Shown here piece by piece: positions 18,068 to 26,582 of a stretch of DNA of 64,000 bases. Where the stretch lies: assembly GCF_000428065.1 (NCBI RefSeq), contig NZ_ATZF01000002.1:248001-312000 (forward strand), given 5' to 3'. Source of the DNA: Shimazuella kribbensis DSM 45090. Lineage in GTDB: Bacteria > Bacillota > Bacilli > Thermoactinomycetales > Thermoactinomycetaceae. Positions within the stretch are counted from its first letter, which is position 1. Every line of letters begins with the position of its first letter. A program made the position numbers and the translations under genes. Under the pieces are notes generated by a model. The model saw only the letters and a program-made list of their open reading frames with translations, ran no database searches and had not been told where the DNA came from.

Positions 18068-18661
18068 TCACTTCTCTTCTCTATCTTTTCCTGCAATCCC
18101 ATAAATGATGATTTCAAAAACTTTATCATAATCATTAGGATCACTCAATAAAAGGCTATCTTTAGAAGTAAGATCTCTTCTAAATAATTCAAACACATTC
18201 ATGATTAATGAAATGGATAAATTGGAATTTATATAGCCATCTTCTTTCCCTTGTTCTATCAATTTTTGAAGCATATGGCTACTAGTTTTCTGATGTGTCT
18301 CGATCAGATATTCTTGTATGATAGGTTCTGACATAATAAATGCTAGAAAGTCGGCATGAAAATCATTCAATGATTCTGTCTGATTAAAAATAAGAGACTG
18401 TATCTTGTCAGGAAAAGATTCGCCGCCCTCTACGATCCTCTTAAACCTTCCCATTTGCTGTTCAACTACTTTTCTAACAACTTCGAAAATCAAACCCTCT
18501 TTGCCATTGAAGTGATTGTATATGGTTACTACAGATACATTCGCTTTCGTAGCAATATCACGGATACTCACTTTATTTGGATGATATTGTTGAAATAAGC
18601 TTATAGCCGCAGATAAAATAGCATCTTTCTTTTTTCCGCCCTTTTGTTGCTGATTATCCAC
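18068..18661 (-). CDS. TetR/AcrR family transcriptional regulator
   Basis: A 197-residue TetR protein with its HTH at about residues 25-55 (VSIRDIATKANVSVVTIYNH) and an effector domain in which a phenylalanine-rich helix recurs as in other short TetR proteins. The start is a GTG at 18661 with AGAAGG upstream. It is divergent from an alpha/beta hydrolase gene across 209 bases, and is the likely regulator of that gene. The related protein at 22860-23453 has a very similar HTH. Confidence 0.88.
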   Translation of the reverse strand: MDNQQQKGGKKKDAILSAAISLFQQYHPNKVSIRDIATKANVSVVTIYNHFNGKEGLIFEVVRKVVEQQMGRFKRIVEGGESFPDKIQSLIFNQTESLNDFHADFLAFIMSEPIIQEYLIETHQKTSSHMLQKLIEQGKEDGYINSNLSISLIMNVFELFRRDLTSKDSLLLSDPNDYDKVFEIIIYGIAGKDREEK

Positions 18662-18870
18662 TAATCATGCCACCTTCTCTTTATAAATAAAAGATACGAA
18701 AATCTATTGTATTTTCATTGTCTTCCTTATATCATAAGTGTAACAATTATATAAATTTGTTTCAAATGTTAAATCAATGATATGGAATTACTTTACTTTT
18801 TCTTTATACAAACAAAAGACATTTGAGTGCCATTTCTATCGAAATAGCTGCCTCATGAAAGGAAAATAAT

Positions 18871-19695
18871 ATGCCTAAGCGAAAAATGGTAATCCAAGAA
18901 GGATATATTTTAGGCAAGTATCCTTATTTGTGCTTTGGAGAAGGTCCTCCTCTTGTTGTTTTAAGAGGTATTATGCCATCGAACGAAAATTCAAAGGGAA
19001 TCGCGCGTTGGGCAGAATTGCGAATGCTTAAACCGTATGCACAACACTTTACCGTTTATTCCATTAGTCGAAGACCTGAACTTCCCTCTGGTACAACAAT
19101 AGCAGACCTAGCCGAAGATTATGCTGAGGCAATTCAAAGTGAATTTAGCTGCCCAGTTGATATTTTAGGATTCTCCACTTCTGGAACAATTGCACTACAA
19201 TTAGCTGTAGATCATTCTGTTTTACTGCGACGATTAATTGTTGCTGGAACCGCTTTTAAACTTGGACAAATCGGAAAAGAAGTTCAAAGAAAATATGCTG
19301 AATCGCTTATAAAAGGTAGATATCGTGAAGCGTCTAAATCACTTGCTCCTATACTAGCAAAATCAAAAATTGGTCAATGTATGATGGGGACAACGATGTG
19401 GATAACAGAGCCTCTAGGTCGAGCAGAACAGTATACAGATATGATAGTCACTTTAGCAGCCGAGGATACTTTTGATATCGGGGATAGGTTAAAAGAAATT
19501 GCTGTACCGACTTTGATAATCGGAGGAGAATATGACTTTGTTTACCCATTAGAATTGGTGGTACAAACAGCAAAACAAATTCCGCAATCACAACTCATAA
19601 TTTACCCTAAATGTTTGCACAATCATATTTTCACTCATAAACGCTTTATTCCTGATACGAATGTATTCCTTCTAAAAAACGATCTCAAAGGATAA
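18871..19695 (+). CDS. Alpha/beta hydrolase
   Basis: A 274-residue alpha/beta-fold hydrolase. The oxyanion-side loop appears as VVLRGIMPSNENS, the nucleophile elbow as LGFSTSGTIAL (Ser in GFSTSG, a variant of GxSxG), the acid as GGEYDFVYP, and the base as the His in CLHNHIF. It has no signal peptide. It is divergent from a TetR gene, an arrangement typical of inducible detoxification or catabolic esterases. The substrate is unknown. AAAGGA precedes the ATG. Confidence 0.85.
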   Translation: MPKRKMVIQEGYILGKYPYLCFGEGPPLVVLRGIMPSNENSKGIARWAELRMLKPYAQHFTVYSISRRPELPSGTTIADLAEDYAEAIQSEFSCPVDILGFSTSGTIALQLAVDHSVLLRRLIVAGTAFKLGQIGKEVQRKYAESLIKGRYREASKSLAPILAKSKIGQCMMGTTMWITEPLGRAEQYTDMIVTLAAEDTFDIGDRLKEIAVPTLIIGGEYDFVYPLELVVQTAKQIPQSQLIIYPKCLHNHIFTHKRFIPDTNVFLLKNDLKG

Positions 19696-19775
19696 GAAAG
19701 GTTTGAATGAAATTTTTATCTTTCCTCCTAAATGGAAATCAAATCAAATGGTTATCTTTTTCAATCCAGAGGGAA

Positions 19776-20220
19776 TCAACGAGAGTTCTCTAACCGCTGA
19801 TCTACTCCCTCTCTGCTAGATGGAGTGAGTAGCCACTGCTGAGCAGTCACTTCGGGGCAAAGTGCCCTCGCCAAAAACATTAGGCGATCAACACTCACTC
19901 CCTTTTTGTACCCACACCGCTCAATCGTGGAAACCTGAGTATGATTAAGCGGTAGTCCCAGCTCAGTTACTAGATTGCCAAGTTGAACTTGACTTAGACC
20001 TTTTGCAAGTCTCATCGCCTCCACATTTACAGCAACTTTCAAGGTGGGAGATTGCCTCAGTAGATCCCTCTCATTGGAATTGAAGAGAGTTTCATCCGAC
20101 CACCCGCTTTTGAGAGGGGTGAGCAGAACTCTAGGGGTAGTTTTCAGGGCGATAACGAACAGCATGAAATCGTCGACCGACACCTGTACATACCCGTTGT
20201 TATGCCAACCCTGTTCGATC
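19776..20220 (-). pseudogene. Relic of a tandem-HTH (XRE) regulator
   Basis: The open frame from about 20220 to 19776 encodes the end of one XRE helix-turn-helix (DKIEQGW...VSVDDFMLFVIALKTTP) followed by a complete second XRE domain (KGLSQVQLGNLVTELGLPLN...STIERCGYKKGVSVDRLMFLARAL). The frame is closed by a stop just upstream of DKIEQG, and the only start, a GTG at 20183, lacks a ribosome site. The gene has therefore lost its 5' end. The G+C content is clearly above the neighbourhood and the wording resembles actinomycete regulators, so it looks transferred and then truncated. Confidence 0.6.
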
Positions 20221-20672
20221 TTATCAATTGGATAGTCAACACGAAACTAGACAACTTTTTGTAAAAGATAATTGTTTGTAATCCTCTAAGCTTACATATA
20301 CCAATGTTCCTGAAAAAACGGTTATTTTCAAAGTTTGGATATCCTACTGAATTAAAATATACAATTCCAAGAAACTAATATTATTGAATTTTCCTATTTT
20401 TTAAAAATTATCCAAAATACTTCACTATTATGATCAAACATCAATTTTGCTTCTCGTTGTTTGATTATTTTCTTTGGTTTGTACATGATCTCACCTCTCT
20501 TTCAAGTTATGAGAATGATTTATAAAAATAAGAAATCACTTATATAAACCTTGTTTTAATCTATGTTATATTTTAAATAAGTCTCATTTAGCATTGCGAA
20601 AAAGAGCACTGCTGCACAGTAGTATTAGTGGACCAATCCGTGGTCAATGAGTCTAATAACAGGAGGCATTCA
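20221..20672. other. AT-rich intergenic region
   Basis: Nothing is firmly supported. On the minus strand AGAGAGGTGAGATC precedes an ATG at 20485 that opens only 14 codons (MYKPKKIINNEKQN, 20441-20485); it may be a micro-ORF or chance. The rest is AT-rich and featureless, up to the GC-rich cassette beginning near 20620. Confidence 0.35.
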
Positions 20673-21008
20673 ATGTCGGAGATTCAGGTTCAGATCAAGC
20701 CCGACAAGGGAAACAGCTCCAGCACGGTGGACATCACCTTCGGGACCGGCTGCGTCCATTTCTTCCCTGATGACGTCAAGGATGTCATCCCCGACTACGG
20801 CACCACCACCACAATCAAGGGGGGAGGTCTCTCTTTGATCATCGACCATCAGAACAACTGTTTCCAGGTAGAGAAGATGACATGGTACGGTTGTGTGAGT
20901 TCGATCTCGACTCGTCTGGACGACCCCGACGCCTTCAGTCAGCCGTTGCTCACAGGCCCCGACTGGTGGACGTTCGACGAGAGCGGTGAAGTGGTTCCCG
21001 TCGCCTGA
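20673..21008 (+). CDS. Orphan acidic protein in a GC-rich cassette
   Basis: A 111-residue protein starting MSEIQVQIKPDKG, with AACAGGAGG seven bases before ATG 20673; the earlier in-frame start at 20628 has no site. It has no signal peptide or membrane segment. It is acidic, with a beta-like TVDITFGTGCVHFF stretch, a GGGLSLII segment, three Cys and the C-terminal PDWWTFDESGEVVP. I do not recognise the family. Codon use and G+C are very different from the flanking genes, and the unit ends in a hairpin at 21040-21074, so it looks like a single-gene horizontally acquired cassette. Confidence 0.7.
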   Translation: MSEIQVQIKPDKGNSSSTVDITFGTGCVHFFPDDVKDVIPDYGTTTTIKGGGLSLIIDHQNNCFQVEKMTWYGCVSSISTRLDDPDAFSQPLLTGPDWWTFDESGEVVPVA

Positions 21009-21039
21009 TCCTGTGCTCGTCTCTCCACATGGAGACCTT

Positions 21040-21074
21040 GTCCTGCACGGCTCTAAGAAGAATTCGTGCAGGAC
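21040..21074 (+). terminator. 10-bp hairpin after the GC-rich orphan gene
   Basis: Perfect arms 21040-21049 and 21065-21074 lie 32 bases after the stop of the 111-residue gene. There is no T-run; the 3' flank reads AACAAGTTCACA, exactly as after the hairpin at 72-108. Confidence 0.55.
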
Positions 21075-21233
21075 AACAAGTTCACAATTGACTGATTATT
21101 CATGATATATTATTTGGCTATTTTCTTGCCCCCTTACGTTTTGAATGATTCTCACTTTGTTTTCTTTTATCATTAGACCAGCCACTAATCGTAAAGCAAA
21201 CTCAATCGTTCGATCTTTCGTTAATATAAAGGC

Positions 21234-21280
21234 TTAAAAGAAAACCAGTACTGTAACTATATGTACTGGTTTTCTTGTTG
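21234..21280 (-). terminator. Terminator of the P450 gene
   Basis: A 14-bp stem (21238-21251 with 21263-21276) lies 26 bases past the P450 stop on the minus strand and is followed by a TTTTCTTTTAA tail. Confidence 0.75.
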
Positions 21281-21305
21281 GAATCGAACCCTATTCCATA
21301 TTCCA

Positions 21306-22721
21306 TTAGAACGAAAGGTTAACATATTGATTTATTTTACCTTTTACTGAAGTTTTACTGAAATTACCGTCTTGTAGAACAACTTTCATTGGCATTCCAT
21401 GAATGGGTCTCATCATCATATTAGGAGAAATCTTTGAACCTGGAATCAAAGCGAAACGAAACCGTTGTAGAAGTCTTGCCAGAACTACCTTCATTTCCTG
21501 TGTAGCAAAATTCCAACCAATACACATATGTTGTCCTGCACTAAAAGGAAGATATTCGTATGGTGATCGTTTGATGGAACTCCAGCGTTCTGGTTTAAAA
21601 CGATCAGGTTCCTCGTAAAGATCAGGTAACCGATGAGTGATCATTTGATTGAAGAAGACATTGGTTCCTTTGGGGATCGTAAAACCGCCTAACTCACATG
21701 ATCGAGAAGTAATCCGTACGCCAATTCCTGCAGGAGGTAACAGACGAAGACTCTCTTTTATCACACCATCTAGTAACGATAAAGAAGCAAGTTTTTCGAG
21801 AGTTGGATCACTTCCCTTTAGTACTCCATCTAACTCTTCTAAGAGATTTGTTAGGATATTCGGGTGCTGACTGAGTAGAAAGATCGACCAAGTTAAGGCA
21901 TTAGCTGTTGTCTCATGACCTGCTACATATAGGGTAAAAGCATGACCAACAAGTTCTTCATCACTCAGCTGAGTACCATCCTCATCACGAGCCTGTACGA
22001 GCGATGCAAGTACATCTGTTGCATTTGTTTCCAATCGTTTTCTTGCAATCATTGCTCGAATTTTCGTATCCAATTGTTCCGCACAGTGTACGGCTTGGTG
22101 ATATGGAGTCCCTGGAATATTAACAGGAATAAGGGTAATCCATAGCATAGATTTTGTCATCTTATGAATGTACTCACCCATTTGATCCAGTTCTTCTTCG
22201 TTATATAATCCAAACAAGGTCTTTACAGCAATTCGCTGTGTCAATTTTTTCATTTCATGATTCAATTCGATTTGAGCTTTTTTTTCCCAATCATCTCCAA
22301 GTAGATCAGTTAGTTGAACCATATCGTTGCAGTAGGATACAATTTGTTGTCGGTGAAAAGCGGGTTGCATGAGTCGACGATGTTTTTTGTGTTTTTCTCC
22401 TGTCATTAAAATTAAATTATTATAAAACATTCTTCCAAGTAGAGAATCTTCTGGTACCTTTAATAGAGAAGAACTAATTTCAAACAAATCAGGATCAGTC
22501 AATATCTGTTGGTTATATTCAGGACCAAAAGCAAATACATAGGTGGGACTATCTCCTTGACCCAGCGCAACGATTTTTCCATACTCATCATATAACCAAC
22601 GGGAATAGGTAAAAGGGTTGCGATAGAATCGAAGCATATTCATACGCCATCCAAATAAGGATCGTGGACCAGATATATATTTCGAGTCATCTGTACTATT
22701 TATGCGGTTTTTATCCCTCAT
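21306..22721 (-). CDS. Cytochrome P450
   Basis: A 471-residue bacterial P450 monooxygenase. The I-helix oxygen-binding motif AGHETT is at 267-272, ExxR is at 323-326 (ESLR), the PERW box is near 377-380, and the heme loop FSAGQHMCIG carries the thiolate Cys400. KHRRLMQPAFH near 114-123 is the C-helix. It is soluble, with no membrane anchor, so it needs separate redox partners, none of which is adjacent. It is divergent from a TetR gene, suggesting induction by substrate. AGAGGTG precedes the ATG. Confidence 0.94.
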   Translation of the reverse strand: MRDKNRINSTDDSKYISGPRSLFGWRMNMLRFYRNPFTYSRWLYDEYGKIVALGQGDSPTYVFAFGPEYNQQILTDPDLFEISSSLLKVPEDSLLGRMFYNNLILMTGEKHKKHRRLMQPAFHRQQIVSYCNDMVQLTDLLGDDWEKKAQIELNHEMKKLTQRIAVKTLFGLYNEEELDQMGEYIHKMTKSMLWITLIPVNIPGTPYHQAVHCAEQLDTKIRAMIARKRLETNATDVLASLVQARDEDGTQLSDEELVGHAFTLYVAGHETTANALTWSIFLLSQHPNILTNLLEELDGVLKGSDPTLEKLASLSLLDGVIKESLRLLPPAGIGVRITSRSCELGGFTIPKGTNVFFNQMITHRLPDLYEEPDRFKPERWSSIKRSPYEYLPFSAGQHMCIGWNFATQEMKVVLARLLQRFRFALIPGSKISPNMMMRPIHGMPMKVVLQDGNFSKTSVKGKINQYVNLSF

Positions 22722-22742
22722 AAGGGCACCTCTTTTGATTGA

Positions 22743-22772
22743 AATGAATTAATTTAGTACGTATTATTCATT
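22743..22772. promoter_or_regulatory. Inverted repeat in the P450/TetR divergent promoter
   Basis: AATGAAT (22743-22749) and ATTCATT (22766-22772) form an imperfect 30-bp inverted repeat just upstream of the P450 start, with a further ATTCATT further along the same spacer. It is a plausible operator for the TetR regulator at 22860. Confidence 0.45.
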
Positions 22773-22859
22773 TTATGCTAGAATAAACAGAAAGAGAATA
22801 TGTTTTGAATAAAAATTATTATAAATATACAAATCATTCATTTGCGAGGTGGAGAGCGT

Positions 22860-23453
22860 ATGGACGGATACATACTACGTACGGAAAAGAAAAAAGAACA
22901 AATTTTAAGAACTGCATTTGATTTACTCTGTAACTACGGTGCAAAAAAGATGAGTATTGCAGAGGTTGCCAAAAAAGCAAATGTTTCACCCGTAACCATC
23001 TACAATTATTTTGAAAGTAAAGACCAACTAATTCGTAGTACCTTGTTTTTTATCATGGAAAATAGGATAGCAGAGTATGAAACTATCCTATCGCAAGATA
23101 TTCCTTTTCATAAAAAAATGAAACGCATCATGATCGATCAAGAAGAAACAGCGAAAAATATACAGATAAACTCACTACAAAGTCACTTGGACAATGTTGT
23201 TGTCAAAGCATTTATGGAAGAGTTTTATCAAAAGAAAACACGCCCATTTTTCACAAAGCTAGTGAACGAAGGAAAAAAAGAAGGTTCTATTCATCCTGAT
23301 GTTTCGTTGGAATCGATACTGTTTTATATTCACATGTTTAAAGAAGCTTTAGCGAAACCGGGATTTTTTGCACAAACCAATCCATCCATGCTTCGAGATT
23401 TAGATCATTTGTTGTACTATGGTCTCATTGGGAGACCCCAAACAGAAAAATAA
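22860..23453 (+). CDS. TetR/AcrR family transcriptional regulator
   Basis: A 197-residue TetR protein with HTH at about residues 27-56 (MSIAEVAKKANVSPVTIYNY). It is divergent from the cytochrome P450 and is its likely repressor. I start at ATG 22860 because GAGGTGGAGAG precedes it; the TTG at 22842 would lie inside that site. The C-terminal effector domain is rich in Phe and Lys and gives no ligand clue. Confidence 0.88.
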   Translation: MDGYILRTEKKKEQILRTAFDLLCNYGAKKMSIAEVAKKANVSPVTIYNYFESKDQLIRSTLFFIMENRIAEYETILSQDIPFHKKMKRIMIDQEETAKNIQINSLQSHLDNVVVKAFMEEFYQKKTRPFFTKLVNEGKKEGSIHPDVSLESILFYIHMFKEALAKPGFFAQTNPSMLRDLDHLLYYGLIGRPQTEK

Positions 23454-23888
23454 TCACATAAGAAATGCTATGCACTCCTATATTTTAAAAATTGTACTAC
23501 TTTCTCTTTCATGCTTTCATGATGTTCACTTGCCAAATCGGCTGCCCTCTGCCCTGAAAGAATTAACTCTGTAAGCTGAATGTGTTTCTAGGTGAATGAG
23601 GAGTAAAAAATAAAGAATTAAGACATTCGATAAGTGACCATGTTGATCGAAAAAATCAGCATGGTCACCAAATTCAGAATGATATTAATTGCTAGTTTTT
23701 AATGGGTGGATGTGCAAAATCGATATCTCCGCATTTAAGCGATCCGCGATTCTCCACCCTAAGTTTCCTTCTGAGTGGATACTGGACTTGTTTGATTGTT
23801 CATGAGCGATCTTATGACACTTATTTATACTAATTTTGGTAAATCAACAGACCTGATAATCAACAGCTAAAGCAACTATGTAACAAAA
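23454..23888. other. Intergenic region with hairpin and a kdpD relic
   Basis: A 14-bp hairpin with one mismatch (23634-23647 with 23655-23668) and a short kdpD-like coding fragment (listed separately) occupy the middle. No complete gene was found. Confidence 0.45.
23692..23772 (-). pseudogene. kdpD Usp-domain relic
   Basis: Read on the minus strand, about 25 codons give GWRIADRLNAEISILHIHP, the same as residues of the KdpD in this window (where the last residues read HIYP), then LKTSN and a stop. The DNA at 23703-23758 closely matches 34140-34195 within kdpD. The reading frame runs out of homology upstream after GNLG. This is a leftover of a second kdpD-like or universal-stress-type gene and has no function as a protein. 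Confidence 0.7.
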
Positions 23889-23920
23889 AAAAGACAGGCA
23901 AATGAAAAATTACCTGTCCT
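23885..23920 (-). terminator. Terminator of the N-acyl amino acid cluster
   Basis: On the minus strand GACAGG pairs with CCTGTC across a 14-nt loop and is followed by eight T. It lies directly after the M20 peptidase stop. Confidence 0.75.
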
Positions 23921-23951
23921 TACATCCTATTTATTCTATACAAATTTACAT

Positions 23952-25079
23952 TTAAAGTTTCGTTATTAGCTTTGCAAATAAAGCGGCTCGAACCGGGAGT
24001 TGATCAATCAATATATGCTCATGTTCTGCATGTATTCCATCCCCTATAGCTCCTAATCCATCTAAAGTAGGAATACCCAAAGCTGCGGTAAAGTTTCCAT
24101 CGCTTCCTCCGCCTACAAATGCTTCTGTCAATGTCAGTCCCAATTCATCGCCACATTCCTTGGCTACATGGAATAACTCCTCTGTTTGACGGGTTCTCTC
24201 CATTGGTGGCCGATTGACACCACCTTCAATCTCCAAAGTGATCCCTTTAAGATGAGGTTTAGCTTGATGGATCATGTGTGAGATGCGCTTTGCCTCTAGC
24301 AAATTGCTCATACGTACATCTATATGAATCTCTGCTTTTTCAGCTACTACATTGATACGATTTCCACCATTTGCAATTCCAGCATTAACCGTAGTTCCTT
24401 TTTCATAATCTGTAAGGGATTGTAAAAACAAAATCTGATGAGCCATCTCCTCAACGGCACTAATCCCATCAGCATGATGATTACCAGCATGGGAGGCTTT
24501 ACCTGTAATAGTCATTTTGTATACACTGGTTCCTTTACGCCCTGTTTTAAGAGCTCCTGTTTGTGTTACTGCTGGCTCTGGGACCAATGTTACTTTACTA
24601 TTCTTAGCTTCCTGTTCTATCAAACTTCTAGATGTATGACTACCAATTTCCTCATCAGAAGTGCACATCAATACAATTTTTTTATTCAATGGCATATCCA
24701 ATTCCTTGCAAGCTTTTATTGCCCAAATAGCTTGGATAATACCACTTTTCATATCTAATATCCCAGGACCAAAAGCTTTATTACCTTCCATCCGATAAGA
24801 GAGTCTGCCTACATCCCAAACTGTATCAAAATGAGTAAGTATCAAAATCTGCTCTTCACCTTGACCATACACAGACCTTAAATGATTCCCTGTTCCTTCT
24901 TGTAAAATCACATCTGGTTGGACACCTAAATGTTTTCGAATCAAAAATTGTAATATATCTCCACATAAATCAACCTGTTTCTTATCAAAGGATGGGGATT
25001 CAGATTTGACCAGTAGTTCCAAATCAGATAAAATATCTCCTCGGTGGATATGCATGTACTCGAAAATTTTATCCATCAT
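23952..25079 (-). CDS. M20 family metallopeptidase / N-acyl amino acid deacylase
   Basis: A 375-residue M20 peptidase of the glutamate carboxypeptidase/ArgE group. The dizinc site is visible: ILTHFDTVWD (His and Asp), GPGILDMKSG (bridging Asp), SDEEIGS (catalytic Glu followed by ligand Glu) and a C-terminal HAEHEHI (His). The lid domain carries GKASHAGNHHADG. The family removes an acyl or terminal residue from N-acyl amino acids and small peptides. It is the last gene of a cluster with a YfcC-type transporter, an NSAR/MenC-type racemase and a RpiR regulator, so the likely job is release of free L-amino acids from N-acyl amino acids. Confidence 0.88.
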   Translation of the reverse strand: MMDKIFEYMHIHRGDILSDLELLVKSESPSFDKKQVDLCGDILQFLIRKHLGVQPDVILQEGTGNHLRSVYGQGEEQILILTHFDTVWDVGRLSYRMEGNKAFGPGILDMKSGIIQAIWAIKACKELDMPLNKKIVLMCTSDEEIGSHTSRSLIEQEAKNSKVTLVPEPAVTQTGALKTGRKGTSVYKMTITGKASHAGNHHADGISAVEEMAHQILFLQSLTDYEKGTTVNAGIANGGNRINVVAEKAEIHIDVRMSNLLEAKRISHMIHQAKPHLKGITLEIEGGVNRPPMERTRQTEELFHVAKECGDELGLTLTEAFVGGGSDGNFTAALGIPTLDGLGAIGDGIHAEHEHILIDQLPVRAALFAKLITKL

Positions 25080-25136
25080 AACAACCTCTTATTTTTTTCA
25101 GTGTGAAGCCTTCTAAAACAATCGGGCAGGATTGTT

Positions 25137-26561
25137 TTAGAAAGGTCCCCAATTTATCATAACGCCAATTGCAAGGAAAATCATACCAAGCACTACCCAA
25201 ATGGCTGTAAGCGGCAACATAAATCTCAACCATTTTCCATAAGAAATTCCACTTGTTGCAAGTACAGCCATCAATACTCCAGAAGTAGGATTAATACAGT
25301 TTACAAATCCTTCTCCAAACATCAGTGCTTGCACTGCTACTTGACGAGTTATACCAATAACATCTGCCAATGGTGCAAAAATCGGCATCAGTACGACAGA
25401 CTCCCCTGATCCTGAAGAGATCAAGAAGTGTATTAATCCACTTCCTATAAACATTCCGATTGCAGCCGCTACTGATGAGAGAGGTTCCAAAACAGTTGCC
25501 AATCCATATACAATCGTATCTAATAATTTCCCATCTTCCAAAATCACGACAACTGCACGAGCCATACCAACAATCAATGCTCCATAAACCAACTTTTGGC
25601 ATCCCTGCAAAAATGTTTTTGCTATTTCATTTGCGGACATTTTTGCAATAAGACCAACTCCGATGGCCATAAATATAAAGGTGGCGGTCATTTCTTTTGT
25701 GTCCCACTCTAAGTAAAAAGTACAAGCGATAAAGGCAGTCAACACAACGGTTGTAAACGCAATAATGAATTTATGGCGTGCTGTAAATGGTGCATTTTGA
25801 TCCAATTTTTCTTCAGAGCTTCCAAGAGCTCCTGGAAATGCATTGGCTCCTAGAATACTTTTGGATGGATCTTTTCTCAGCTTTTTTACATACATACAGA
25901 TATATATAATAGTTACAGCCACCACGGCTAGGTAGATAATAATCCGAAATTCAATCCCCGAGAATAAAGGTAGATCAGCAATTTCTTGAGATAATCCAAG
26001 GGTTACAGGTGATGTTACAGGGGCATTAAATCCAGCATATGTTCCTAGGTATATCAATGCTACCCCAACGATGGCATCTAGTTTCATGGCTCGAGCCAGC
26101 ATAATTCCTAAAGGAATAAATGCAATTACTGAGTTTACTATGACTGCTGTGGTTCCCAATATTGAAAACACGAAGCATATGATAACAATTAATAATGTTT
26201 CATGATTCCTAAGCTTATGGACTAACCGAGAAATTCCAACATTCAGTGCTCCTGTTTTTTCAATTACATGTAAGGCACCACCAGTAAATAGAACTAGAAA
26301 AATAATGGGAGCACCTTTTACCATACCCTCTTGGATCGCTACAAAAAAATCAACAAAATCAATATGGTTTGCTTCTACTGCATGGTATGTTCCAGGAACG
26401 GTAATTTCTCTATCTCCTAATTCTTTACGATCATATTCACCAGCTGGCACTAAATAGGTAGCCACTGCACAAATAACTAGGACAATAAAGAGTAATACAT
26501 ATGCATCTGGTCTTTTCTTGAGGCGCGAAGATTTTTCTTTTTTTATTGTTGCTGACTGCAT
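25137..26561 (-). CDS. YfcC family (DcuC/AbgT-like) transporter
   Basis: A 474-residue membrane protein with about twelve predicted helices, matching the YfcC family. The N-terminal LVPAGEYDRKE is characteristic, and the two conserved membrane blocks are TAVIVNSVIAFIPLG and SGSGESVVLMPIFAPLAD. Relatives move C4-dicarboxylates, aminobenzoyl-glutamate or amino acids. Its place between an amidohydrolase and an N-acyl amino acid racemase points to import of an N-acyl or N-succinyl amino acid. GGGGGAAG lies before the ATG. Confidence 0.85.
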   Translation of the reverse strand: MQSATIKKEKSSRLKKRPDAYVLLFIVLVICAVATYLVPAGEYDRKELGDREITVPGTYHAVEANHIDFVDFFVAIQEGMVKGAPIIFLVLFTGGALHVIEKTGALNVGISRLVHKLRNHETLLIVIICFVFSILGTTAVIVNSVIAFIPLGIMLARAMKLDAIVGVALIYLGTYAGFNAPVTSPVTLGLSQEIADLPLFSGIEFRIIIYLAVVAVTIIYICMYVKKLRKDPSKSILGANAFPGALGSSEEKLDQNAPFTARHKFIIAFTTVVLTAFIACTFYLEWDTKEMTATFIFMAIGVGLIAKMSANEIAKTFLQGCQKLVYGALIVGMARAVVVILEDGKLLDTIVYGLATVLEPLSSVAAAIGMFIGSGLIHFLISSGSGESVVLMPIFAPLADVIGITRQVAVQALMFGEGFVNCINPTSGVLMAVLATSGISYGKWLRFMLPLTAIWVVLGMIFLAIGVMINWGPF

Positions 26562-26582
26562 GCACTACTTCCCCCATTTCGT

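Noticed and set aside
21277-21302. GGTTCGATTCC on the minus strand, like a tRNA T-arm
   Set aside because: The flanking bases do not make the T-stem (only two pairs) and no acceptor, D or anticodon arm is near.
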